Shown here: positions 18,908 to 28,820 of the stretch, piece after piece
Position numbering within the stretch: position 1 is the stretch's first letter
Layout of the letters: each line of letters opens with the position of its first letter
From: JBKDZR01 sp047971485
GTDB taxonomy: Bacteria; Pseudomonadota; Alphaproteobacteria; Rhodobacterales; Rhodobacteraceae
Length of the DNA stretch: 64,000 bases
Direction: 5' to 3'
Assembly: GCA_047971485.1 (NCBI GenBank)
Contig: JBKDZR010000133.1
Coordinates: 1-64,000, forward strand
The notes under the pieces: generated by a model
What the model was told of the DNA's origin: nothing
The model's database searches: none
Seen by the model: only the letters and a program-made list of their open reading frames with translations
Made by a program: the position numbers and the translations under genes

Positions 18908-19273
18908 CTATTCGGCCCGTGGGGGCAGGGCAGGCGATCCGCTGTTACCGGTCGACGGCGGCAGAAGGCTGCCCCCGCCCAGCGGCTGCTCGGAAGGGGT
19001 GGCCGGTGCCACAGGGGCGTTGATCCCCAGCCGGTCGAAGACGGAACTGCCGGCCGAATTCTCGGCCGCGATGATGGTCAGGGCCACCGAGGTACATATG
19101 AAAGCCCCGGCGAAGGTCCATGTCAGCTTGCCAAGCGCGGTGGTTGCCGGCCGGCCGGTCATCGCGCCGCCGCCGCCCATGCCCAGCCCCCCTCCTTCGG
19201 AGCGCTGCAACAGCACAACCCCGATAAGACAAAGGGCCAGAATCAGGTGGACGATCAGGATAACATTTTCCAT
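18908..19273 (-). CDS. secG: Preprotein translocase subunit SecG
   Basis: 121 residues. Two membrane segments (about 1-20 and 50-70) flank the conserved cytoplasmic LLQRSEGGGLGMGGGGAMTGR loop, which is diagnostic. The C-terminal tail after residue 80 is variable and rich in Pro, Gly and Ser. The start at 19273 (MENVILIVHLILAL) is chosen because the first membrane helix begins directly after it; an in-frame start 11 codons upstream would precede the helix with a non-conserved stretch. The ribosome-binding site is weak. Confidence 0.95.
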   Translation of the reverse strand: MENVILIVHLILALCLIGVVLLQRSEGGGLGMGGGGAMTGRPATTALGKLTWTFAGAFICTSVALTIIAAENSAGSSVFDRLGINAPVAPATPSEQPLGGGSLLPPSTGNSGSPALPPRAE

Positions 19274-19371
19274 GGGCGGGCATCCGAGCTTATTCGATAG
19301 GCCCACCTAAAGCTTCGTGGGCGCCTTCGCAACCCGGTGCGTGCCCCGTTGGTGGGGCAGCGCCGTAGTGT

Positions 19372-19689
19372 TCAGATCAGGTATTCCGTCAGATTGCCGC
19401 CATTGGACAGGATGTCCTTGATCCAGGCCGGTTGCCGGCCGCGGCCGCTCCAGGTCAGATCGGGGGCGTCGGGGTGGCGGTATTTCGGGGGATTGACCCG
19501 TTTTGCGGATTTGCGCGTTGGCTGAACCAGATCGTTCAGCGAAAATCCCATTTCCCGTGCTTTTGCCTCAACGGCTGCGCGCGCTTCCTGGCGCTGGCGA
19601 TCTTCGTAGGTTTCGATCGCCTTGCTGACCGCTTTCTTGAGATCTTTCAATTCGCTCAGCGGCATTTTGTCGACGTTAAAATCTGCCAT
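19372..19689 (-). CDS. H-NS family DNA-binding protein (HvrA-like)
   Basis: 105 residues. The N-terminal half is a coiled-coil oligomerisation region (MPLSELKDLKKAVSKAIETYEDRQRQEARAAVEAKA, in part). The C-terminal half carries PPKYRHPDAPDLTWSGRGRQPAWI, which contains the H-NS core DNA-binding element W-S/T-G-R-G-R-x-P. Proteins of this size in Rhodobacteraceae (HvrA, Spb) act as nucleoid-associated regulators, including of photosynthesis or nitrogen genes in some species. An inverted repeat at 19754-19776 lies in the upstream region. Confidence 0.92.
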   Translation of the reverse strand: MADFNVDKMPLSELKDLKKAVSKAIETYEDRQRQEARAAVEAKAREMGFSLNDLVQPTRKSAKRVNPPKYRHPDAPDLTWSGRGRQPAWIKDILSNGGNLTEYLI

Positions 19690-19753
19690 TTTTTGAAGGC
19701 CCCGTACGGTATTTCACATGCCGACTATAAGCCGGATAAAGGCCTCATTCCAT

Positions 19754-19776
19754 AGATTGGTTATCTAAAGCAATCT
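19754..19776. promoter_or_regulatory. Inverted repeat upstream of the H-NS-like gene
   Basis: AGATTG and CAATCT are separated by 11 bases, giving an ATTG-N11-CAAT dyad, about 65 bases upstream of the H-NS-like start. The T-N11-A arrangement is typical of LysR-type regulator sites, but no LysR gene is nearby. The segment is AT-richer than its surroundings, as promoters here tend to be. Confidence 0.35.
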
Positions 19777-19962
19777 GTATCGGCAGTTTTTTGCTTGCCA
19801 AAATGAAAATCAACAATTTCGAGCGTCTGTTAACGGATTGGCGGGCAGAGGGAAATGCACTGGTTTTCTGGCCGGCCGGGGGCTGTGCTGTTGGAAAAAG
19901 GGGTTTCGCGCGCTTCCCGCTAGGGGTATGAGGGCGCGGCTTCGAGAAAACGGGAGACCCCA

Positions 19963-21255
19963 ATGGCCAATGTAGTTGTCGTAGGCGCCCAATGGGGCGA
20001 CGAGGGCAAGGGCAAGATCGTCGACTGGCTGAGCGAGCGGGCCGATATCATCGCCCGCTTTCAGGGCGGCCACAACGCGGGCCATACGCTGGTCATCGGG
20101 GAACAGGTCTACAAGCTGTCGCTGCTGCCCTCGGGGATCGTGCGGTCCGGCAAGCTGTCGGTGATCGGTAATGGGGTGGTGCTCGATCCCTGGGCGCTGA
20201 TCTCGGAGATCGAGAAGATCGAGGCCCAGGGCGTCGCGATTTCCACGGACAGCCTGATCATCGCGGAAAACGCCCCGCTGATTCTGCCCGTGCACCAGGA
20301 TCTGGACCGGATCCGCGAAGAGGCGGCGGGCAGTTCCAAGATCGGCACCACCGGCCGCGGCATCGGCCCGGCCTATGAGGACAAGGTGGGCCGGCGCACG
20401 GTGCGGCTGGCCGATCTGGCCGATGAAGCCACGCTGGATGCCCGGCTCGATCGTCTGTTGGCCCATCACAACCCGCTGAGGCGCGGCCTGGGTGTGGCCG
20501 AGATCGACCGTGACGATCTAAAGGCCAAGTTGCTGGCGATCGCCCCCAAGGTTCTGCCCTATGCCGCGCCGGTCTGGAAGATCCTGGCCGAGAAACGCCG
20601 CGCCGGTCAGCGGATCCTGTTCGAAGGGGCCCAGGGCGCGCTGCTGGATATCGACTTTGGCACCTATCCCTATGTCACCTCGTCCAACACCCTGGCGGGG
20701 ATGGCGGCAACGGGCACCGGGCTGGGCCCGGGATCGGTGGATTTCGTCCTTGGCATCGTAAAGGCCTACACGACGCGGGTCGGGTCGGGGCCGTTTCCGA
20801 CCGAACTGGACGATGAGATCGGTCAGCGCCTGGCCGAGGTTGGTCGCGAAAAAGGCACTGTCACCGGCCGGTCGCGGCGGTGTGGCTGGTTCGATGCGGT
20901 ACTGGTCCGCCAGACCTGCACCACCTCGGGGGTCAATGGGATCGCGCTGACCAAGCTGGACGTGCTGGACGGGATCAAGGAACTGAAGATCTGCACCGGC
21001 TATGAGCTGGACGGCAAGCTGCTGGATTACCTGCCCACGGCTGCGGCGGAACAGGCGCGGGTCAAGCCGGTCTATGAGGTGATGGATGGCTGGTCCGAAA
21101 GCACGGCGGGGGCCCGGTCCTGGGCGGATCTGCCTGGTGCGGCGGTCAAGTATGTCCGCCGGATCGAAGAGCTGATCCAGTGTCCGGTGGCGCTGTTGTC
21201 GACCTCGCCGGAACGCGATGACACGATCCTGGTAACCGATCCGTTCGCCGACTGA
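19963..21255 (+). CDS. purA: Adenylosuccinate synthetase
   Basis: 430 residues, the standard length. First committed step from IMP to AMP, using GTP and aspartate. The P-loop region [12 protein letters not shown] is at about 11-22, catalytic His in GHNAGHT, and [14 protein letters not shown] is the IMP-binding loop. RRCGWFD and TKLDVLDG mark the GTP-binding C-terminal half. GGGAGA precedes the start. It is the first gene of a co-directional run continuing through thiN and rpiA. Confidence 0.97.
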   Translation: MANVVVVGAQWGDEGKGKIVDWLSERADIIARFQGGHNAGHTLVIGEQVYKLSLLPSGIVRSGKLSVIGNGVVLDPWALISEIEKIEAQGVAISTDSLIIAENAPLILPVHQDLDRIREEAAGSSKIGTTGRGIGPAYEDKVGRRTVRLADLADEATLDARLDRLLAHHNPLRRGLGVAEIDRDDLKAKLLAIAPKVLPYAAPVWKILAEKRRAGQRILFEGAQGALLDIDFGTYPYVTSSNTLAGMAATGTGLGPGSVDFVLGIVKAYTTRVGSGPFPTELDDEIGQRLAEVGREKGTVTGRSRRCGWFDAVLVRQTCTTSGVNGIALTKLDVLDGIKELKICTGYELDGKLLDYLPTAAAEQARVKPVYEVMDGWSESTAGARSWADLPGAAVKYVRRIEELIQCPVALLSTSPERDDTILVTDPFAD

Positions 21256-21279
21256 CTGGACCGCGCCCGAGGAGAGACC

Positions 21280-21507
21280 ATGGCCCTGTCCTACAAAGCC
21301 CGCCGCCGCTGGTCTCTGGTGATCCTGCTGGTCGGCCTGCCGCTTTACATCGTGGCGTCGGTCAGCGTGATGAACTGGCTGGACCGGCCGCCGATTCTGG
21401 TCGAGCTTCTGGTCTATGTCGGTTTGGGGGTGCTTTGGGCGCTGCCGTTCCGCTTCGTCTTTCGCGGGGTGGGAAAGGCGGACCCGGATGCCCCGCCCGA
21501 TCCGTGA
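21280..21507 (+). CDS. DUF2842 small membrane protein
   Basis: 75 residues with two predicted membrane helices (about 12-32 and 41-62), a basic N-terminus (YKARRRW) and the WALPFRFVFRG motif of DUF2842. The family is restricted mainly to alphaproteobacteria and its function is unknown. GAGGAGAG upstream supports the start. Its TGA stop overlaps the GTG start of thiN, so the two are translationally coupled. Confidence 0.88.
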   Translation: MALSYKARRRWSLVILLVGLPLYIVASVSVMNWLDRPPILVELLVYVGLGVLWALPFRFVFRGVGKADPDAPPDP

Positions 21508-22175
21508 CCGCGCCGGACCTGCGTTTTGACGGCCCGGTCACATTGGCCGGGGGCGCGCCGTTTTCTGCCGCGGACCTGGCCCTGTGCCTGGCCCTTGCCG
21601 GTCCCTTGCTGGCTGCCGATAGCGGTGCCGACCGGTTGCTGGGGCTGGGGCATGTGCCCCGGGCGGTGATTGGCGATCTGGATTCCCTGTCGGGGGCCGG
21701 TCGGGCAGCCTTGCCGCCGGAAACGCTGATCGAGGTCGGTGAACAGGACAGTACCGATTTCGAGAAATGTTTGTCGCGGATCGCCGCGCCGCTGGTGGTC
21801 GCGCTTGGCTTTGCCGGGGGACGGGTTGATCATGCGCTGTCGGTGTTCAACACGCTGGTGCGTTATCCCGATCACCGCTGTGTGGTGGTGGGCGACACCG
21901 ATGTCGTGTGTCTGGCTCCGCCGGAAATCGCGCTGGATCTGATCGCTGGCGACAGGCTGTCGCTGTTCCCGTTGCGCCCGGTGCGGGGGAGCAGCGCCGG
22001 GTTGGTCTGGCCGATTGCCGGCCATGACTTTGCGCCGGGCGGGATGATAGGCACCTCGAATCGCGCGGCCGGGCCCGTAACGCTGGGCTTCGCTGGGCCG
22101 GGAATGTTGTTGATCCTGCCCCGTTGCCGGCTGGATCGGTTGATTGCGGGCTTGGCAGAGGCCCCGCGCTGGTAG
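21504..22175 (+). CDS. thiN: Thiamine diphosphokinase
   Basis: 223 residues from a GTG start at 21504. It makes thiamine diphosphate from thiamine and ATP. AADSGADRLLGLGHVPRAVIGDLDSL is the conserved N-terminal catalytic motif, followed by EQDSTDFEKCL; both supply Asp residues for metal and nucleotide binding. The C-terminal part (about 140-223) is the thiamine-binding beta domain with GTSNRA. The frame opens further upstream, but those residues would lie within DUF2842; the GTGA overlap with the DUF2842 stop decides the start. Confidence 0.9.
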   Translation: MTAPDLRFDGPVTLAGGAPFSAADLALCLALAGPLLAADSGADRLLGLGHVPRAVIGDLDSLSGAGRAALPPETLIEVGEQDSTDFEKCLSRIAAPLVVALGFAGGRVDHALSVFNTLVRYPDHRCVVVGDTDVVCLAPPEIALDLIAGDRLSLFPLRPVRGSSAGLVWPIAGHDFAPGGMIGTSNRAAGPVTLGFAGPGMLLILPRCRLDRLIAGLAEAPRW

Positions 22176-22248
22176 GCTGTGGGGTTTTCGCCTCGCAGCG
22201 CCGGGCAAGCTGCCCTATATCTTGCCGAGAACTGTGGAGTACCGCGAG

Positions 22249-23034
22249 ATGCAACATGGACTGAGCGCCTCGGATGCCGGGACATTCGCCGCCGCGCGGC
22301 GGGCTGTCGATCTGGTCGAGGACGGGATGAAGCTGGGTCTGGGCACGGGATCCACGGCCGCGTGGATGGTGCGGTGCCTGGCGGCGCGGGCGCGGGCCGA
22401 GGGGTTGCGCCTGACCTGTGCCGCAACCTCTGCCCGCACGGCGCAACAGGCCCAGTCCCTGGGGTTGACCGTGGTCCCCCTGGATGCGGCAGGCCCCCTG
22501 GACCTGACCATTGACGGTGCCGATGAGTTCGATCCGACGCTGGACCTGATCAAGGGCGGCGGTGGGGCGCATCTGCGTGAAAAGGTGGTGGCCGCAGCTT
22601 CGGAGCGGATGGTGGTGATCACCGATCCGTCGAAACAGGTGGCGCGGCTGGGGGCGTTCCCGCTGCCGGTCGAGGTGCTGGCCTTCGGGCTGGAAGCCTC
22701 GCAGAGGATGATTCGTCAGGTGCTGGAGGTCGCCGATTACCTGGATGTCGCCGTCACGTTGCGCGAAACGGGGGGGGCGCCTTTCGTCACGGATGAAGGC
22801 AACAGGATTCTGGACCTGCACATGGACAGCATTTCGGATGCCGGGGCCTTGGACGCGGCACTGCTGGCGGTGCCGGGGGTGTTGCAGACGGGGCTGTTTC
22901 TGGGAATGTGCGATGCGGTTGTGATCGGTCATCCCGATGGGCGGGCGGAGATGCGTGGCCGCGACGGATCGGTTGAAACACAGTGCGTTGATCTGGCCGA
23001 TGCCTCGGCCCTACCCGAAGCGGAGAACATGTGA
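22249..23034 (+). CDS. rpiA: Ribose-5-phosphate isomerase A
   Basis: 261 residues. It interconverts ribose 5-phosphate and ribulose 5-phosphate. Active-site segments are GLGTGSTAAW (about 29-38), DGADEFDP (catalytic Asp residues) and KGGGGAHLREK (catalytic Glu and phosphate-binding Lys). The start at 22249 has GGAG nine bases upstream; the open frame extends upstream to 22144, overlapping thiN, without a better site. The gor ATG follows immediately after its stop. Confidence 0.95.
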   Translation: MQHGLSASDAGTFAAARRAVDLVEDGMKLGLGTGSTAAWMVRCLAARARAEGLRLTCAATSARTAQQAQSLGLTVVPLDAAGPLDLTIDGADEFDPTLDLIKGGGGAHLREKVVAAASERMVVITDPSKQVARLGAFPLPVEVLAFGLEASQRMIRQVLEVADYLDVAVTLRETGGAPFVTDEGNRILDLHMDSISDAGALDAALLAVPGVLQTGLFLGMCDAVVIGHPDGRAEMRGRDGSVETQCVDLADASALPEAENM

Positions 23035-24393
23035 ATGGCGTTCGATTACGATCTTTTTGTCATTGGCGGCGGGTCCGGGGGCGTGCGCGCGGCGCGTGTC
23101 GCGGCTGCTGGTGGGGCACGGGTTGCGCTGGCCGAGGAAAGCCGCATGGGCGGGACCTGCGTGATCCGCGGCTGCGTGCCGAAAAAGCTGATGGTTTTTG
23201 CCTCTTCCTTTCGCGACAGCTTTGACGATGCCCGCGCCTTCGGCTGGGAGGTGACGGACGGGCCGTTCGACTGGATGGCCTTTCGGCCCAAGCTGGAGGC
23301 CGAACTGGACCGTCTCGAATCTGTCTATCAGGGGTTGCTTGACGGGTCCGGTGTAACCTGGTTCGGGGAACGCGCGACGCTTGCCGATCCCCATACGGTG
23401 GCCCTGGCGAGTGGTCGGCGCCTGACCGCCAAGCATATCCTGATCGCCACCGGCGGGCGGCCCTTCGTGCCGGATCTGCCGGGGGCCGAAACGGTGCTGA
23501 CCTCGGATGATATCTTCCATCTGGATCGCTTGCCCGAGACGATGCTGATTGTCGGCGGTGGCTATATCGCCTGTGAATTCGCCTGCATTCTCAATAAGCT
23601 GGGCATCAAGGTGACCCAGTTCTATCGCGGCGAACAGATCTTGCGCGGCTTTGACGGCGAAGCGCGGACGCTGATTGCCGACCGAATGGTCGCCTCTGGG
23701 ATCGAACTGCTGACCGGTACTGATGTGTCGGCCATCGACCGGCAGGGCAACAGCAGCCGGGTGACCACAACGGATGGGCAGGAACGGGTTTTCGATCAGG
23801 TCATGTATGCCACCGGGCGCGTACCCAACAGCGGTGGTCTGGGGCTGAGCGAGCTTGGGATCGAAACGGGCCGGGGGGGGGCGATCGCGGTTGATGCCTA
23901 CAGTCAGACGGCGGTGCCCTCGGTTTATGCCATCGGGGATGTGACCGACCGGGTGAATCTGACGCCGGTGGCGATCCGCGAGGGGATGGCCTTTGTCGAG
24001 ACGGTGTTCAAGGGCAATCCCACCAGCCCCGATCATGATCTGATCCCCAGCGCGGTCTTCACCCAGCCCGAATTCGGCACGATCGGCCTGAGCGAAGAGC
24101 AGGCCGGCGATCATCCCGCCCCGGTCGAGATCTATGTCTCGGCTTTCCGTGCCATGCAGCATTCCTTTGCCGGGCGTGAGGATCGGGTGATGATGAAGCT
24201 GCTGGTTTGCACCCAGACCCGCAAGGTCCTGGGTTGTCACATTGTCGCGCCCCAGGCCGGCGAGATGATCCAACTGGCGGGAATCGCGGTGAAAATGGGG
24301 GCGACGAAAGAAGATTTCGATCGTGTCTGCGCGGTTCATCCGACGATGGCCGAGGAACTGGTGACGATGAAGGCCCCTGTCCGCACAACTTGA
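23035..24393 (+). CDS. gor: Glutathione-disulfide reductase
   Basis: 452 residues. It reduces glutathione disulfide with NADPH. The redox-active disulfide is in GGTCVIRGCVPKKL (about 40-53), the FAD motif is GGGSGGVRAARVAA, the NADPH motif is VGGGYIACEFA, and the C-terminal dimer-partner motif HPTMAEELV carries the catalytic His. The start codon follows the rpiA stop with no gap, and GGAG lies inside the rpiA end, so translation is coupled. Fits with gloA and the glutathione-linked genes elsewhere in the window. Confidence 0.95.
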   Translation: MAFDYDLFVIGGGSGGVRAARVAAAGGARVALAEESRMGGTCVIRGCVPKKLMVFASSFRDSFDDARAFGWEVTDGPFDWMAFRPKLEAELDRLESVYQGLLDGSGVTWFGERATLADPHTVALASGRRLTAKHILIATGGRPFVPDLPGAETVLTSDDIFHLDRLPETMLIVGGGYIACEFACILNKLGIKVTQFYRGEQILRGFDGEARTLIADRMVASGIELLTGTDVSAIDRQGNSSRVTTTDGQERVFDQVMYATGRVPNSGGLGLSELGIETGRGGAIAVDAYSQTAVPSVYAIGDVTDRVNLTPVAIREGMAFVETVFKGNPTSPDHDLIPSAVFTQPEFGTIGLSEEQAGDHPAPVEIYVSAFRAMQHSFAGREDRVMMKLLVCTQTRKVLGCHIVAPQAGEMIQLAGIAVKMGATKEDFDRVCAVHPTMAEELVTMKAPVRTT

Positions 24394-24459
24394 ATTGGGC
24401 GGGCGGGCCTACATTTACGAAACAACACGACGACGTACATAGAGGAAAAAGGACCGTTC

Positions 24460-25608
24460 ATGGCAGGTAACAACGGAGGTCCCTGGGGAGGCGGCGGCCA
24501 CAACAGCGGTGGCGATGGCGGCAATCGCGGGGGCGGACGGCGGCCCGGACAGGGTGAAACGCCTCAGATCCCCGAGATCGACGATCTCGTCAAGAAGGGG
24601 CAGGAACAGCTGCGCGTTCTCATGGGGGGACGCGGCGGCGGCACGGGCCGGGGCGGTCCGGGCATGTCGGGCGGGCCCAAGCTGACCCGTGGCACGGTGG
24701 GTCTGGCGGCGCTGGTGCTTGTCGGATTTTGGGCCTTTGCGTCCTTTTATACGGTTAAACCGGATGAGCAGTCGGTCGAATTGTTTCTTGGTCGCTATCA
24801 CGCGACCGGCGATCCGGGTCTGAACTTTGCGCCTTGGCCGGTTGTCACCGCCCAGGTGATTCCGGTCACCCGGGAACGGTCTGAAGATATCGGTGTCCAG
24901 CGCACGGGTACGGATACGGGCCTGATGCTGACCACCGATGAAAATGTCGTCGACATTGATTTCCAGGTGGTCTGGAACATTCGTGACCCCGCCCAGTATT
25001 TGTTCAACCTGCGGGATCCTGAAGCGACGGTGCGTGCGGTGTCGGAATCGGCCATGCGCGAGATCATCGCCCAGTCGGAACTGGCGCCGATCCTGAACCG
25101 GGATCGTGGCCAGATCGAGGTCAATTCCCAGCAGCTGATCCAGGGCACGCTGGACAGCTATGACAGCGGAATCAACATCATCCGGGTCAACCTCGACAAG
25201 GCCGATCCCCCGACCGAGGTGATTGATGCCTTCCGCGAGGTGCAGGCCGCTGAACAGGAACGTGATCGGCTGGAACGTCAGGCCGACGCCTACGCCAACC
25301 GGGTTCTGGCCGGTGCCCGCGGTGAGGCCGCCCAGCTGCTCGAAGAGGCCGAAGGCTATCGTGCCCAGGTGGTCAACGAAGCCCAGGGTGAGGCCAGCCG
25401 GTTCTCGGCCGTGCTTGAGGAATACCGCAACGCCCCGGATGTGACGCGCAAGCGGCTGTATCTGGAGACCATGGAAAAGGTTCTGGGCGATGTCGACAAG
25501 GTGATCCTGGATGGGGCCGTGACCGGTGGCGAGGGTCAGGGTGTCGTGCCTTACCTGCCGCTGAACGAATTGCGCCGCACTGGTGCCAGCACGAATACGG
25601 GGAACTGA
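24460..25608 (+). CDS. hflK: HflK, FtsH protease modulator subunit
   Basis: 382 residues. A Gly-rich cytoplasmic N-terminus (about 1-75) precedes one membrane helix (VGLAALVLVGFWAFASFYTV, about 79-98) and the periplasmic SPFH/band 7 domain, ending with a coiled coil rich in Ala, Glu and Arg (about 255-330). With HflC it forms the cage that surrounds FtsH and modulates its membrane proteolysis. Followed 3 bp later by hflC. GAGG lies about 17 bases upstream and AAGGA closer to the ATG. Confidence 0.95.
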   Translation: MAGNNGGPWGGGGHNSGGDGGNRGGGRRPGQGETPQIPEIDDLVKKGQEQLRVLMGGRGGGTGRGGPGMSGGPKLTRGTVGLAALVLVGFWAFASFYTVKPDEQSVELFLGRYHATGDPGLNFAPWPVVTAQVIPVTRERSEDIGVQRTGTDTGLMLTTDENVVDIDFQVVWNIRDPAQYLFNLRDPEATVRAVSESAMREIIAQSELAPILNRDRGQIEVNSQQLIQGTLDSYDSGINIIRVNLDKADPPTEVIDAFREVQAAEQERDRLERQADAYANRVLAGARGEAAQLLEEAEGYRAQVVNEAQGEASRFSAVLEEYRNAPDVTRKRLYLETMEKVLGDVDKVILDGAVTGGEGQGVVPYLPLNELRRTGASTNTGN

Positions 25609-25611
25609 GCG

Positions 25612-26496
25612 ATGCGCAAATGGACTTATCTTCTGCCGGTCGTCGCGGTTCTTGTGATCGGCTTTCTGTCGTCGATCTTCATCGTCGATGAACGTGAAAA
25701 GGCATTGGTTCTGCAATTCGGCCAGATCAAGCGCGTGAAGGAAGAACCGGGACTCGGGTTCAAGATCCCGCTGATTCAGCAGGTGGCCAAGTATGATGAC
25801 CGGATCCTGTCGCTGGATACGCAGCCGATCGAGGTGACGCCGTCGGATGACCGGCGTCTGGTGGTGGATGCCTTCGCCCGCTATCGCATCGGCGATGTCG
25901 TGCGCTTCCGTCAGGCGGTTGGCGTGGGGGGGATCCGCACGGCCGAGGACCGTCTGCATGGCATCCTGATCACTCAGACCCGCGAGGTGCTGGGCTCTGC
26001 CGGAGTGACCTCGTCCACGATCCTGTCGCCGGACCGCGCCGAGCTGATGACCCGGATCCGCGCCCAGGCCGAGGTCCGCGCCGATGCCCTGGGGCTGGAT
26101 GTGGTCGATGTGCGGCTCAAGCAGACCAACCTACCCAGCCAGAACCTTGAGGCAACTTATGCGCGGATGCGTGCCGAACGCGAGCGCGAGGCTGCCGATG
26201 AGGTCGCGCGCGGCGAAGAGGCGGCCCAGCGGGTGCGCGCCCAGGCCGATCGGACCGTGGTCGAACTGGTTTCCGAGGCCAGCCGCGAGGCCGAGATCAC
26301 CCGGGGTGAGGCCGATGCCGAGCGCAACCGCGTCTTCGCCGAGGCCTACAGCGCCGATGAGGGGTTCTTTGAATTCTACCGCTCGCTGGCGGCGTATGAA
26401 CGGTCCTTGCAGGGCTCGAATTCCTCGATGGTGATCACACCGGACAGCGAGTTCTTCAACTATCTGCACGGATCGGGGCCGCTGGCACCGCAGTGA
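25612..26496 (+). CDS. hflC: HflC, FtsH protease modulator subunit
   Basis: 294 residues. A single N-terminal membrane helix (YLLPVVAVLVIGFLSSIFIV, about 5-24) is followed by VDEREKALVLQFGQIKR, the start of the SPFH domain, and a long coiled coil (about 190-250). The family's N-F-F/FY-R-S-L element appears as FFEFYRSLAAYERSL near the C-terminus. Partner of HflK. Its TGA overlaps the start region of the small DUF2065 gene. Confidence 0.95.
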   Translation: MRKWTYLLPVVAVLVIGFLSSIFIVDEREKALVLQFGQIKRVKEEPGLGFKIPLIQQVAKYDDRILSLDTQPIEVTPSDDRRLVVDAFARYRIGDVVRFRQAVGVGGIRTAEDRLHGILITQTREVLGSAGVTSSTILSPDRAELMTRIRAQAEVRADALGLDVVDVRLKQTNLPSQNLEATYARMRAEREREAADEVARGEEAAQRVRAQADRTVVELVSEASREAEITRGEADAERNRVFAEAYSADEGFFEFYRSLAAYERSLQGSNSSMVITPDSEFFNYLHGSGPLAPQ

Positions 26497-26693
26497 TGGC
26501 CCTTTTGCTGACAGCCATCGGGGTTGTCCTTGTTTTCGAGGGGCTGGTCTTTGCACTGGCCCCTTCGCGTCTGGAGACCTTTCTGGAAACCCTGCGGCAG
26601 ATTCCGGTCGAAACCCGGCGGATCCTGGGCCTGGGGGCGATGGCGGCGGGGGTCCTGTTGCTGTGGCTGGCCCGGGGGCTTGGGCTGGGCTGA
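26496..26693 (+). CDS. DUF2065 small membrane protein
   Basis: 65 residues from the ATG at 26496, or 66 from a GTG at 26493. Two hydrophobic helices (about 3-22 and 42-62) flank a short polar loop with ETRRILGLGAM. DUF2065 proteins are commonly encoded next to hflKC and may associate with that complex; function not established. The start overlaps the hflC stop as TGATG, showing coupling. Confidence 0.85.
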   Translation: MALLLTAIGVVLVFEGLVFALAPSRLETFLETLRQIPVETRRILGLGAMAAGVLLLWLARGLGLG

Positions 26694-26840
26694 GCGGGCC
26701 ACGTTTCAGCGCTTTCACAGGGGTTTGACGGGGGCGGCGCGCGTGTGAGTTGGCATTGCCGGCGCAACGGGCGCATAGTGTCTTTCAAGGGCCGGGGATC
26801 GCCTTGGCCACATGAACCAACAGCACAAGAGGAGTTGCGC

Positions 26841-28289
26841 GTGTCCAGGTTCCACATGAGTGACTATCGTGCGCCGCGCCGCCTGCTGGCGGCCCTGGCG
26901 TTGGGGCTGATGGTCGGCGCCGGCCCGGCCCCGATTGTCGCAGCGCGCGACATTCCCGGCAGTTTTGCCGATCTGGCCGAACGGATCAGCGATTCCGTGG
27001 TCAACATCACGACAACCACCACGGTGTCCTCTGCCGGGATGGACAGCCCGCTGGTGCCCGAAGGATCACCGTTCGAGGATTTTTTCCGCGATTTCATGGA
27101 CCGCAACGGTCAGGGCCAGCCTCAGCAGCGGCGTGGATCGGCGCTGGGATCCGGGTTCGTGATTTCCGAGGATGGCTATATCGTCACGAACAATCACGTG
27201 ATCGAGGCCGCTGATGAGATCGAGATCGAGTTCTATTCCGGCAACCATTTACCGGCCCGCGTGATCGGCACCGATCCGAAGACGGATATCGCCTTGCTGA
27301 AGGTCGACAGCGACACGCCCTTGCCCTTTGTCACCTTTGGCGACAGCGATGCGGCCCGTGTTGGCGATTGGGTGATGGCCATGGGCAATCCGTTGGGGCA
27401 GGGGTTTTCGGTGTCTGCCGGGATCGTCTCGGCTCGGGGGCGGGCCTTGTCGGGCAGCTATGACGACTACATCCAGACCGATGCGGCGATCAACCGGGGC
27501 AATTCCGGGGGGCCGCTGTTCAATATGGATGGTCAGGTGATCGGGGTGAATACCGCAATCCTGTCGCCCAATGGCGGGTCGATCGGGATCGGGTTTGCCA
27601 TGTCGTCCTCGGTGGTGAAAAATGTCGTGTTGCAGTTGCGCGACTATGGGGAAACCCGGCGGGGCTGGCTGGGGGTGCGTATCCAGGATGTGACCGACGA
27701 TCTGGCCGAAGCCATGAGCCTGACCAGCACCCGTGGCGCGCTGGTCACGGATGTGCCCCAGGGTCCGGCGGCCGAGGCGGGGATCCAGGCCGGCGATGTC
27801 ATCCTCAGCTTCGATGGCCGGGATGTGGCGGATACGCGCGAACTGGTCCGGGCCGTGGGGAATGCCGAGGTCGGCAAGGCCGTCCGCCTGACCGTAGCCC
27901 GCGACGGCAAGACCGAGACGCTTTTGGTCACGCTGGGGCGGCGGGAAACGGCCGAGGCGATCCCGGCGGCGGCTTCGGCGACTGACCCGGTGGAGCGCGA
28001 GATGATGGGCATGACCGTCAGTGGCCTGACCCCGGACCTGCGCGATCAGCTGGGGCTTGATGACGCGGCGACGGGCCTGGTGGTGACCGATCTTGATCAG
28101 GCCAGCGGCGCCTATGAAAAGGGCCTGCGCGCCGGTGATCTGATCACCGAGGCAGGGCAGGAAAAGGTGGCGTCGATTGCCGATCTGGAAGGGCGGATCA
28201 CCGAGGCCCGGGAAGCAGGGCGCAAATCCGTGCTGCTGCTGGTCCGGCGCGACAGCGAGCCGCGCTTTGTCGCCCTGCCGTTGGAATAG
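26841..28289 (+). CDS. DegP/DegQ-type periplasmic serine protease
   Basis: 482 residues. A signal peptide (basic start, then LLAALALGLMVGAGPAPIVAA) exports it to the periplasm. The trypsin-like triad is His119 (TNNHV), Asp149 (KTDIAL) and Ser222 (GNSGGP). Two PDZ domains follow (about 275-365 and 385-475; GWLGVRIQ opens the first). It degrades or refolds damaged envelope proteins. The start is GTG at 26841 with GAGGAG six bases upstream; an ATG 15 bases later is possible. Follows hflKC, so this is an envelope quality-control neighbourhood. Confidence 0.94.
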   Translation: MSRFHMSDYRAPRRLLAALALGLMVGAGPAPIVAARDIPGSFADLAERISDSVVNITTTTTVSSAGMDSPLVPEGSPFEDFFRDFMDRNGQGQPQQRRGSALGSGFVISEDGYIVTNNHVIEAADEIEIEFYSGNHLPARVIGTDPKTDIALLKVDSDTPLPFVTFGDSDAARVGDWVMAMGNPLGQGFSVSAGIVSARGRALSGSYDDYIQTDAAINRGNSGGPLFNMDGQVIGVNTAILSPNGGSIGIGFAMSSSVVKNVVLQLRDYGETRRGWLGVRIQDVTDDLAEAMSLTSTRGALVTDVPQGPAAEAGIQAGDVILSFDGRDVADTRELVRAVGNAEVGKAVRLTVARDGKTETLLVTLGRRETAEAIPAAASATDPVEREMMGMTVSGLTPDLRDQLGLDDAATGLVVTDLDQASGAYEKGLRAGDLITEAGQEKVASIADLEGRITEAREAGRKSVLLLVRRDSEPRFVALPLE

Positions 28290-28314
28290 GGGTGCATATG
28301 CCATGGCCCGGTAT

Positions 28315-28356
28315 CCCGCCGGGTCATGACCCGTCCTCTTTCGGGATGGCGGGTTT
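28315..28356 (+). terminator. Intrinsic terminator after the DegP-type gene
   Basis: CCCGCC (28315-28320) pairs with GGCGGG (28348-28353), followed by TTTTT. The loop holds a further stem GGGTCATGACCC (28321-28332). It lies about 25 bases after the stop and separates the protease gene from the ferredoxin gene. Confidence 0.75.
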
Positions 28357-28451
28357 TTGGTGCTTTATCGTTGTCGCGGGGGTGCCATACCCTGTGGGAT
28401 GACGCTTCTGGTCAAGCCCGCCGCCATGCCGTATGTCGCATTCCAGTTTGA

Positions 28452-28799
<348 letters not shown>

Positions 28800-28820
28800 G
28801 GATCGGATCCCCGCTGGCCG

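Noticed and set aside
22176..22248. TPP riboswitch near thiN
   Set aside because: No TPP aptamer motif around thiN or rpiA.
24394..24459. Promoter boxes for hflK
   Set aside because: The short spacer has no convincing -35/-10 pair; hflK may be transcribed from an upstream promoter.
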